Assembly (NCBI RefSeq): GCF_000003815.2 | Contig: NC_049981.1 | Coordinates: 17,299,115 to 17,363,114 of the forward strand | DNA from: Branchiostoma floridae | Lineage: Eukaryota; Chordata; Leptocardii; Amphioxiformes; Branchiostomatidae | Reading direction: 5' to 3' | Length of the DNA: 64,000 nt | Shown here: positions 26,401 through 38,400 of the stretch, in pieces | How positions within the stretch are numbered: the first letter of the stretch is position 1 | Layout of the letters: each line of letters begins with the position of its first letter | Notes under the pieces: model-generated | Databases searched by the model: none | Told to the model about the DNA's origin: nothing | What the model saw: the letters and a program-made list of their open reading frames with translations, nothing else | Made by a program: the position numbers and the translations under genes

Positions 26401-29400
26401 TTCATGGAGCCAGCTCTATGAACTTTGAATGTATACAATTGGTTCTCGTCACCACAGGAAAAAATCTAAGTCCGCTATGGGGCCGCCCTTGTAAACGAAA
26501 AACAAGTTTCATGGAGCCAGCTCTATGAACTTTGAATGTATACAATTGGTTCTCGTCACCACAGGAAAAAATATTTATATAGTCCGCTATGGGGCCGCCC
26601 TTGTAAACGAAAAACAAGTTTCATGGAGCCAGCTCTATGGACTTTGAATGTATACAATTGGTTGTCGTCACCACAGGAAAAATCTTTATATAGTCCGCTA
26701 TGGGGCCGCCCTTGTAAACGAAAAACAAGTTTCATGGAGCCAGCTCTATGAACTTTGAATGTATACAATTGGTTCTCGTCACCACAGGAAAAAAAATCTT
26801 TATATAGTCCGCTATGGGGCCTTGTAAACGAAGAACAAGTTTCATGGAGCCAGCTCTATGAACTTTGAATGTATACAATTGGTTCTCGTCACCACAGGAA
26901 AAAATCTTAGTCCGCTATGCAACATTCTTCGTAGAGGCGGGTTTGATACTATATTATGCCACCGTGGATCTGAGATTATTATCATCGTCTTCCTGGAGGG
27001 ACCTAAAACGGGGGTCTCGTGCTCGAGGACTCATTACTCAACACATTGGGTACCTACTGGGATGCAAAATACACCAGATAATACTATTATTATTAATAAT
27101 TGTCAAACGGGTGCCTTCGGGGTAGTGGACATGTTCTATTAACCTCTCATATTCTATAACAAAACAGAAGATTTGAAAATAAGATTGAGTCTTGCGACAG
27201 GTGTAGATCTCCCACGCGGGACTTCGTCATGGGCTTCGGGGCAACCCCTTTTATTATTGTGCATTATCTTATCCATACATGTTTTTATTGTTTGTTTTTC
27301 CGGCACTAGCGTTGTCTGCCCGGCCCCCCTCCGGTTATCAGTCGGTGAGCTGCTAGATAATTGTTACAGGCTGTGACAAGCCACGGTGGGAGTTTCACGG
27401 TGGTCAAGCCGTAAAACGCTTTGTAACGATTAGCAGGGAGGTGCCTATGCCTCAGTACACGGTCCNNNNNNNNNNNNNNNNNNNNNNNNNNNNNNNNNNN
27501 NNNNNNNNNNNNNNNNNNNNNNNNNNNNNNNNNNNNNNNNNNNNNNNNNNNNNNNNNNNNNNNNNNNNNNNNNNNNNNNNNNNNNNNNNNNNNNNNNNNN
27601 NNNNNNNNNNNNNNNNNNNNNNNNNNNNNNNNNNNNNNNNNNNNNNNNNNNNNNNNNNNNNNNNNNNNNNNNNNNNNNNNNNNNNNNNNNNNNNNNNNNN
27701 NNNNNNNNNNNNNNNNNNNNNNNNNNNNNNNNNNNNNNNNNNNNNNNNNNNNNNNNNNNNNNNNNNNNNNNNNNNNNNNNNNNNNNNNNNNNNNNNNNNN
27801 NNNNNNNNNNNNNNNNNNNNNNNNNNNNNNNNNNNNNNNNNNNNNNNNNNNNNNNNNNNNNNNNNNNNNNNNNNNNNNNNNNNNNNNNNNNNNNNNNNNN
27901 NNNNNNNNNNNNNNNNNNNNNNNNNNNNNNNNNNNNNNNNNNNNNNNNNNNNNNNNNNNNNNNNNNNNNNNNNNNNNNNNNNNNNNNNNNNNNNNNNNNN
28001 NNNNNNNNNNNNNNNNNNNNNNNNNNNNNNNNNNNNNNNNNNNNNNNNNNNNNNNNNNNNNNNNNCGCAGATCGTGGCTGTGCGGGCTTGTGTATGCCTA
28101 CAAGTATAGCAAACTACAAATTTCTCTAGAAGGTGACGTGAAACATGTATAGTATTCAAAGTGCGTAGAGGTGGAAAAATGTACGCCGTGGCTGTGCGGA
28201 CTTGTTTACAAGAATAGCTATATAGCGAACCATATAATTCTCTTGGAGGTGACGTGAAACATGTATAGTATTCAAAGTGCGTAGAGGTGGAAAAATGTAC
28301 GCCGTGGCTGTGCGGACTTGTTTACAAGAATAGCTATATAGCGAACCATATAATTCTCTTGGAGGTGACGTGAAACATGTATAGTATTCAAAGTGCGTAG
28401 AGGTGGAAAAATGTACGCCGTGGCTGTGCGGACTTGTTTACAAGAATAGCTATATAGCGAACCATATATTTCTCTTGGAGATCTCGTAAATATAGCATAG
28501 TATCAAAGTGCGTAGAGGTGGAAGAATGTACGCCGTGGCTGTGCGGGCTTGTTTATTGTTTACAAGAATAGCGAACCATAGATTTGCCTTGGAGGTGACG
28601 TGAAACATGTATAGTATTGAAAGTGCGTAGAGGTGGAAGAATGTACGCCGTGGCTGTGCGGGCTTGTTTATTGTTTACAAGAAATCGAACTCTAAATTTC
28701 TCTTGATGGTAAAGTGAAACATGTCTATGTATTCCAAGTGCGTAGAGGTGAAAGAATGCGGGTCGTGGCTGTGCAGGCTTTTTTATTGTTTACAAGAGTA
28801 GCAAACTATAAATTTCTATTGAAGGTGAAATGAAACCTGTCTATGTATTCGAAGAGGTGAAAGAATGTGTTACCAAGGCGTCTCCATAGCGGACTATAAT
28901 TTTTTCTTGATGTGACGTGAACCAATTGTATGCATTCAAGAAAACTATAAATTTCTATTGAAGGTAACGAGAAACGTGGTTATGCATTCAAAGTGCGTGG
29001 AGCTGGCTCCATGGAGGTGGGAGGTTGGACGCAGGGTTGTATTAATACCTCCATGGAGCTGGCTCCATGGAGCTGGCTCCATGGAGGTATTAGTACAACC
29101 CCTATTGGTTCGGTCTTGTTATTTCGCCCACATCTCTTCCCGGACAGAAGGCAAAGTGTAAGCGCAGCAACTCTGGATCTTTCGGTTACTGCCTCAGCTC
29201 GGGTATTGAGTAGCTTTACCGACTCACCTTTGTATCCTGAGTTGATAGAGACGAGGGCGGAGACACCGATCTTGACTCGCATATATTGAGTATTTATTCT
29301 ATGTAGGGTTAGTATTACAAACCGCCATTTGTCTAAAAGTCCTGATGTCCCTAATTGATCTTTGTGTCCGAATACGATGCGTAAGTCCGTGGTGAATCCA

Positions 29401-32400
29401 ACGATGATCAAAGATGAGTCTTAGTCGTAAAAACTGGTATGGTCCAATACCCAATCTGAGTCCGTTATCCCTTGGTACTCGTATCTTGGAATTCCCTCCA
29501 AGCCTAATTCTCCCGAAACTTTCATCCAGCTCTGGCCTTCAGTTGAATCTTGGGGTTTCTTCCAAGCCTGTTTTCCTGGAACTGTCTTCCAGGCCTAAGT
29601 GTCCTAAGTCTCCTGGAAATTCCTTTTCCAGGCCTCTGAACCTTCTTCTTCTTCTTGGAGTGTGTTTGTCTCCAAGCCTAAATTTCCTGGGGTTGATCTC
29701 CAGGCCCAAATTTGACCTCCGTCTTTCTTCTGCAATGGCTTCCTTCTGTTCCAAATTCCAGCCGCCCCCGGGCTGGCCTTGCTGAAGTCTCCCGTGGCTA
29801 CAGGTGGCGGGAAGTAACTTTGGCGGGAAATAACTTATGCTAATCTAAAAGCTAAAGGCGGCAAATTCAAACTGTGAGTTGGCGATTACACAAAGTAACA
29901 AGGGATAAGTAACTACTGTCGGGGAGATACACTACCTGGCCGAGCTTTGAGCAGAATTGGCCGCGGGAGTGACCACTAGGCCAGGTGACCATGTGCTGGA
30001 CATCATTGGACCCTTGTGTTGGGGGCGGGGCTTATGAGGCAAAGCCAATTATGAAAAATAACCTGAGGGGCATTTTGAACCATTTTACTAGTCTCAACTT
30101 TTAAGTTAAAACACCTTTCGTTTTTATAGATGTAATTAAAATTTTTCGAATGATGGAATAACTTGCCAGAGAATAAAGCCAATTATAGACTTACACGGAT
30201 TGCCAACATGCTGATGCATGGCAGACTAATACCTTTGGTAACCGATACTCGACCATTTCGTCCTTTTTTCAGCAGCCGACGAGTTCTGGTAGATATTTAT
30301 TTCTGCATCACTGGTCGGTGCGGCTATACAGTCTCTGCACGATGTTCTCAAGAGTATATTCTATTAGGCAATTCTGAGATAATCACTTCTGCTTCCTACT
30401 CTTAATGGTGTCGGCGTCTATTACCATATTACGAGGTGTCAGGCTTCCTCTGAAAGTTAGGTCACGGCTCATGCTGATTAAACCCCCGGGGTGTTCCCAG
30501 GATCCACAGCCGCACCTGATGAATGGTGGATCCGACCATTACTCTTCAAACCGCAATGCTGATCTGTATATACTTAAGCCGTAGGAGTATAATGGTTCTT
30601 TCAGGAAAAGCAGTCGATCACGAAGCGCAATCAAGCAAAACCATTACAACTGCTCCTCCGTATGAAATATTCATACTTAGTTTCCGAATAGGTGGTAGCT
30701 AGAGCTGGCTATCAATGTCCAATTTGAAAACAATACAGTTTATTATCTTACATTGATATTGCATATGCTTTAAATGTGAAAGTAACGTAAAGATAAAACT
30801 TCAGAGCCATTAAATACCACTTATAGATTTTTTTGTTAATCCCCCGCACGTGATAATTCATATTTACATTGAATTAAAATTGCAAGACATCTCAACATAT
30901 TAGAAGGTAGTGTTGTGATAAAACTGGACCTGCGTCTGCAATCTTCAGAACACTTTTTTTCTCAAAACAGGAATAGAAAATAGTATTATCAACCGTCGAG
31001 CACCTGACCTTTTTTTGCGACTAAAATGACCGAGTAGGGTCCAAACGGACCCAAAAATGATTTGTTCATAAAATCCCAGTTCCAATTCTTATCGGTGATT
31101 ACTTTACATACATTGCTTCGGCAATGTAAGAAAATATTTTGACATGCTAATGTGTTGCTAATTCCAGCTCGTCATCATAATTTATGCATAAGTCTAATAG
31201 GACCACTTTTTGCACTAGCCTTATTCTGACCAGGGAGGGAAATTTTTAGGCTTTCAGCAAATTTTATGTCGCATAACTCTTGAACGGCAAGTGTTAAAGC
31301 TACCAAACTTGGTAATTTATCACAAAATATTGTTAGCAAAAATTTTTAGTCAATAAAGTAAAATTTTTGGAGGTTGCCATGGCAACAGAATTATAAGAGG
31401 CATATTTTTGCCAAAAATTGTCAATTTTGATTTTAACAAGCTTTTGTTTGTAAAGTACATTTGTTATCTTTCAACAATTAAATCCCAGGAAATTCCATGC
31501 AATTTTCATGATTCATGATTCAAAATTTATAATTTTATGCTAATTTCATGATGTCATTGGTCAAAATCAAAGATGGCCGCCCTTATTAGGTAAACGACGT
31601 CATAATGTCGTGACAATGACACAATTTTTTGTGGATTTAGTTTTACATGTGGATTTAGTTTTACATGTTTATTCATCTCTAAAAGTTTGGTGATCATACG
31701 TTAAGTATTTAAGGAGTTAGTCCCAAAATTATTATTTTTAAACTGCAAATTTTGCCTGGGGTCCGTTGACTTCCCTTTATAGCTTCCACAGTATTGTACC
31801 AATCTTCATCAAAACTTATGAGAAGGTATAGCATGCAGATATTGACTGACAAAGTCACGGAAGGAATTTTTCTGCAGATTAAAAATGTTCAAATGGCATT
31901 GCAAAATTAACGCCTGGGGTCCAAACGGAGCCCAATCGGGTGTTTGAGGGTTAAAAGAAAACCATATGTATAACTACAACTGCGTTAGTAAGCGTTGCGT
32001 CCTCAAAATAGAAAGGAAAGACCATTACAGGCCAGGGCTGTTTTTACACTTAAGGAACTGGTAGAGAATAATTGCTTTACTGCGTATACCATTGCACCGC
32101 TACGGCCTCCTCTTTGCCACGCGTGGCACGTACAGCCTGCGTTATCTCGGAGGTAAGTGCCACCCATCTTTCCTGTGCCTCACCTTCCCATTTGTTGTTA
32201 GCAAATGTGAAAGAATGCCTGGGGAACGAATGGGAATTTTGGAAAGACGTCGTATTTTCGTCCTAATGGCGGCTCCTGATATACCACAGATAAAGGCTAT
32301 TCAATAAAGATGACATGCCACTCACGATCGCTTCAAATTGGCATCATACAGAAGCTGAGCGTTACTTTTGATCCAGTGCGCCATGATATCTATATATAAC

Positions 32401-35400
32401 GATCAATTGTTGCTATGAATATTCTGACAAATGCTTAATACCACAAATGAGTTTGTATTCGTTTAGCTTTTGACAAACACCATATACTTATTTTGGGCTT
32501 ATATTCCATATTTCGGCAAAATTGAAGAATTAAGAAAGACTAGAAACTATTTTTATCTTGCAATAAGAGGAACGGCTCACTACGTTTATTGCTTAACAAC
32601 ACCAAAATCTAATTATAGTATACAATGTGGACAGCAACAAAAAGAAGACGGTTGAAATACAAAGTAGCCAAGTATACAGTATCTTTTTTAGGTTCTTTCT
32701 TACAAGTGGCGGAAGATGAACCGTCTAAAGTTTTGAATAAACATAGATAAGAAGAAGAGTAAAGTTAATACTTTGCAATATATGTATGTGCATACTCCTT
32801 CATCTACCACTTGAGTATTGCAATCACACACAACACCTTTCCAACCCTCTTAAAAGGTAGCAGATCTAAACGTTGACTTATGGTCGGCAGAACTTTGAGA
32901 GTATCTGTCATAGTTTGCGGCCAGACCAATTTACGTCAAAGAATCCGTCAGGGATTTGTTTGGCGACGGCGTGACTTCCATTTTAACGTTTGATGTTACC
33001 GTCAAAAATACATCACTAGCATCCTTAAGCCCCGAAAAGAGGCATCGTTGATTTCCTGAAGGTATAACAACTAATCGTTGAAAGTTTTCTTGAAGATAAT
33101 GCCTTAAATAAGTTATACCCATAAAAGGTGCTATAAAATGTACAGGTTACATACGGTCATTTCAAGCTTTCAGTTTTGGCTTTGGTAGTTTACATTTTTC
33201 TCAATACTGATCGTTAACGTTAACAGTTCTTATAGAAGTGTTGAGCTCTAGTAGCAAACTGTATTCCATAGGTATTTGAGCGAAGAGAAAGACATGATAC
33301 TCTAATAGTAGTATTGATGGTCTTTAGGTTTTTTTATATGTATCAACTTGAAACCCGAAGATCTAAACATTGTAGCCATGCGATGAATAAAGTAGTGCAA
33401 TTTACTAAGAAACGACTAGTTCAAATTATAAGAAAAATTCAACATGTTTGATATTGTGTGATATTCTGATTACCATGGATTTTACAGACACTGTCAGCCG
33501 ACCAGGGCGGTGTCTTAATTATAGGGCTTTGGTCTGAAGGTTTGAAGGCTTGTGTGAAAAGTTTAGCACAGCAATTCTGGTCCTCCATAGTTACTATGTA
33601 AACTATGTTTAAGCCTCACTTATCATGGGTTTATTCAAATCCGCATTTCATAGATGTAAAGTTTCTTGCACCCAGCTTGCCCGTTCATCTTAAAAAAGAA
33701 AGCAAAACATGCATCCTAGAATATGAATTGTCAGCATATCACATAAAACAGACGATTCTTCTGCCTTGAAATATTTCGTTTTGATGTGAATGTGATTATA
33801 AAGATCAGCGTAAAACAGGATTTGTCATTAGGAAACCAACTAGCTATCAATAACGTCGATGGGTTTACTCGAGGTTATGTCACTTCTGGGTTATACTGTC
33901 ATGGACATGTATGGCTATTAATGAGCTGATATTACTGAACTTCCGCAGGGCAAAGGGACTGGCCATTGTCGTCAATTGAAGAGCCCTTGCTGTAATATAG
34001 AAATCAAATCTATGCGCATATTTGTTGTTTGTATGCTTTATCGTAATGTATGTGCACAATAAGGAATATAAAATAATATTAGAGCGTCGGAGATGACAGC
34101 TAACATTGTTCAAGAATTTCGTCTCATTTTTTTAACCTTGCTTGCATTCTCACCAACTTGCACTCATAAGCATGAGTAAGGACGTTTACATATACATAGA
34201 ATTTTGTAATTGCCCATACATGTACAGCTAAGACCACATGAAAAACCTTTTGTGCAAGCCCTCAAAAATATCTGCACAGAAATAGTGAACAAATGTTGAT
34301 GCTATTTTGGCATAATGCTAATAGAAGATCTTTAATGTGTCCCAGTGAAACAGCATGTCAGTGATAAAGAACCAAAGGGCAGTGCACAACTTCAGCACTC
34401 AAAGTTAAGCGTACAGCAAGTCAAGAATCCCCCAATCCCCCCATTTCTCCAACCTGTTGTCCACACCATTACAATGCCACCTATTCGACACGAACCTGTC
34501 AACTAGAAGGCTGTCATTGCCCCGAGCGGTAGGGAAATTGCCGTGTACTCGAGCTCGCTACGCAATGGGAAGGGGATTTATTTCAAATTGTGTTTTATAG
34601 CCTGCGGTGAAAAGAAATTGCCGGATTACACCATATGACTGCGTTTGGTGTGGTTGTATGACAATGCGCAGAGAGGAAGGTGTTGTCAAGTTTTGTGATG
34701 GATCGGTTGCCGTGAGTGCTTTGAAATTCTTCTTACGTCACGGGCTACTCTGACAAAGTAGGGCTTCAACGGAGTCGTTATTGGATTTTCTTTTCTCGCA
34801 CATTAGTAAGTGAACCTTGACTATCGGAGACTACTTGTGGATGTTTGCGTCATTGAAGAGGGGTGGGAAGTGCTGGTTGTTAACCTCATAGCCTCTTGCA
34901 TTCAACTATACCATGTAATGCAACTTCTCTGGCGCCAAGAGTGTGTGAGGTTGTTAAAGAACAGGTTGCGAAAGAAATAGATATAGAGTAGACAAAGGTT
35001 TCTTGTTGATGACCACCCTTCCTTACCAAAGATTTATCGCGTCTGTGATTAAGTGCTGTACTAGTATCGTCAACATTGATTATCATATTCTCATTGGAAC
35101 ATACATGTAGGGGCATTGATATGAATAAAATTATGTAATATTAAAACGCATAGTACGTTATTCAAGAACTTCATAAACTTTTGTTATAGTTAATGGATGA
35201 GTCCAGACGTTTTGCAACAGAACTGAACCAATACCTCACGTAGTTCCATTTCTCTAATAGGTCGTTATTGCATGCATACGACAGGTGAATAATGGTAGTC
35301 ATCATATTCCGATAAAGTGTCTGTGAGGTGTCATCACGGTGCAGTGACGGGTGTAGAAATGGTGGTACAATCTCATGGGGAGCTAGCTCGCGCACAAAAT

Positions 35401-38400
35401 GGGAACTTATTACATCCACAAATAGACTGCTCTATTGGCACCGGATATAGCGCCTCCGGGGCCGCATCAATGTCTGAGAGAAGATTGAAAAGAAAGAGGG
35501 GATCCGGCGGGTGACTCTTCTACTGCCGCGTTACTGTTGGACTGAAATTGAGTAGCCCAGGAAGGTCAGAATCCGTGGCGTGAATGCCCACATTGATTGT
35601 AAATTGCCTGCCAGTTATTATGATGGAATAGATGATCTCGAATGAGGTTAGAAAACGGCTTACGGGTTTCCCCTTTTTCTTGACACCGTGGCAACAAAAT
35701 TTACCGCCTGGAGAGTTTTAATACCACTACTTCGTCGGGTAGAGGAAAACGGGGCAAGGGGTAAGCTTTCGTACCATGAATGGTTTGGCAACGGAGGTGG
35801 AACAAAATGTGGTAACCTTCTTAACTTATCTTAGTTTAGTATTGCTTGCCAACCTAAAACGCACCATACAACATCCCTGTAAAAGCTACTTGACAAAGAA
35901 TCATGCTTCACGTCAGTTGAAGATGGCAAAATAGACATTCTTGCATGGTTAGTATAGCCTAAAAGACCTCACCACAAACTTTAACCCTGTTATATTTTTG
36001 GGACACTGTGTGTATGTTAGGATATCACTCATACTCATTGGGGTTCTGATTTTGTAATTTGTACCTTTTTTGGTTATATTTTGTCTTATCTTTATCTCCA
36101 ACAAACCTGAAGGCGGATTGAGCTTTCGTGTATAAACAAAACCCCATAATTTGATTTGAATATTGTGTTCTATTTTCCAGGCAGATGTGTGCTATTTACT
36201 ACCCTTTATTTGATGTGTGTTGTGTGCTATTTCCCAGAGAGATTTGCGATATTTACCACCCTTGATGTGAATGTTGTGTGGTATTTTCTAGGCAGATACG
36301 TGATAGTTTATGTGAATGTTGCTTGGTATTTTCCAGGCAGATGTGTGATGCGTAATAACAATGAGTTGTGTTCTTTTTTCAGATGTGTAATATTCTATTT
36401 TAATGCTGTGTGCTATTTTGAGGTAGACGTGCGATAGTTGATGTGAATGTTGTGTGATATTTTTCAGCCAGCTGCTGGTGTCCAGTCTGAAGCCTATGGG
36501 TGCTCGGTACGTCTTCCCCTGTATGGACGACCCCGCCATGAAGGCCACCTTTGACGTCACCATAGAACACCCAAAAGGTCAAACATTCCATTTACCTCCT
36601 ACATCTCTACTGCTTTCTGCATTTGTAAGCATTAAATCCCCATGCCTAAGAGTTGCGGGTGCCAATTTTAGCTCCCTGGCCCTTGGGCCACACAGCTGTG
36701 CAAGCAAAGATAAACCTACAGAAATGGACCAGTCCACTGTGTGTTCAACTTCTATTCTCAGAAGTACTGGGTGCTGAGCGAAAAATAAGTTTGCCATGTA
36801 CCATTTTCAAGTCATTAGTGCAACTCATCTTAGATCTCTATATAACAACAGTCTTAGCTGTACCCAAAATTTATTACCTGAACAATAGGATTATCTTGTA
36901 CTAATACTTTTGCACTTTATCAGAAACTCTGACCTGGTGTAAATTTCTGACCAGTTTTTCACAGCGCTATGTACATTACTTGATGCAAATAAATCAAGCT
37001 GTTGGGTAAATTCTCTAAAAAGTAATAAATATCACCAGAGATCGTTTCACTCAGTGATGAAAGATAATAGAGGCTAAATGAAATGCTTGACACTTAAAGG
37101 AACCTATCTAGTTGTGGTAACGGTCCATCTGGATATCTAACCTTCCTCGAAGAATTTTCGTACCTTGCATTCCTAATCATGTTGGCACTCTACTTCTACA
37201 TCTAATATGATGGTGCTTTGTGATACCAGGTCAAACGGCTCTGTCCAATATGCCGTCCAAGACAAAGACAGTCCTGACTGACGGATGGGTCAGAGAAGAA
37301 TTCTACCGAACTCCTAAGATGTCCACCCACCTGCTGGGATTCGCGTTATTCGATGGGCTCACCAGTCTTGAAGCAGTCATTTCCCGAGGGAGGGTGGTGA
37401 GTAACTGGAATGACAGTTGTAATGTCCATTTACGACGTGTTTCTGGTTTTACGACATATTTCTGATTTTAAGACAGGATGAAAAGCAAATGGCATGAACT
37501 TTGTCAGACTGAGGATCATATTAAAGTTTTACGAACGTTCTATGATGCTATTCCAATCAGAGATGTTTATCGTGATGATCATTAAGTCGCATATAGTTTT
37601 ATTTATGTTGAAGGCAGGCCAATTATCAGCCATTGATGGAAGTCCATAATCTTTGGAGTTTAAAGGTTTCATATTTATTATCTAAGATGAGTCACCTTGA
37701 ATTTAGGTGTCACATTTCAGATTGAAAAGCAAGATGCTTGAGTCATTGTATTGTACAGAATGTGCCGTAACGTATTACAGATCATCCGTTAGCGTTATGC
37801 TTTACATAATTTTCAACTTTGTCATAGTGAAATAGCCCACTTAGTCCTGCTGCCGCAACGGTCTAAACGCCCTTCATAAAAACGAGGTCATTGGTAAATC
37901 GTTTTCACATGAGGTCACCATTATGTCTGACGCCATGTTGGTGTCCCTAATCGCATATCATAGCTGTGTTTTCAGTCGACATTTCAGGATTTACTTGCTG
38001 TCTCAACAACCCAAAGAAGAGGACACTAGAAGAATACGCAAACATTAATCAATGGCAAATAAATTTAGTGTATGCTTACGTATCTACGAGCCTTTGAAAT
38101 GCAAATAGATACACCAACATGGTAACCAGAATCTGCCTGCCTCAGAGATTGCTGAACATTCCTCCTCCAACGCATGTTGATCTTTCAGTGAACAAGCTCA
38201 ACGTATGATAAGCCCAACAACGAAATTGAATCGATATATTTTTCAGGTCCGGGTTTGGGCTCCCTTTGACCCGGAAGAGAATCCGTCCGTAGAGGTCGCC
38301 CTGAACACAACGATTGATGCCATACACAATATAGAACAGTTGGTTCCCGTGGAGTATCAGCTTACAAAAACAGGTATAATGAATTCAATTCAATGTCGTT

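Larger units (their letters stand above)
25602..29101. mobile_element. foldback-type element: inverted arms made of tandem repeats
   Basis: A 68 bp hairpin at 25602-25669 is repeated in inverse orientation at 29034-29101. Moving inward, each arm continues with the same order of blocks (CCAACCT, CCAGCTCCACGCA, TTTGAATACAT-type, then a CGTCACC-containing tandem array with CTTGTAAAC). The left array (about 25785-26925) and right array (28066 to about 28960) are thus inverted relatives with ~110 and ~117 bp units. Foldback (FB) elements of flies and TU elements of sea urchins have this plan of long inverted repeats built of subrepeats. The loop (26926-28065) is partly a 600 bp gap. Confidence 0.65.

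Noticed and set aside
26402-26768. Overlapping open frames on both strands with repeated FRLQGRPHSGL-type peptides
   Set aside because: Translation of the tandem array in the foldback arm; period and strand symmetry show it is not a protein gene.
27441-28159. Long open frames across the N block
   Set aside because: Artefact of reading N as open codons.
32072-32307. Possible small exon with a GTAAGT donor near 32151
   Set aside because: Frames have no family similarity and no partner exon; a lone donor match is weak evidence.
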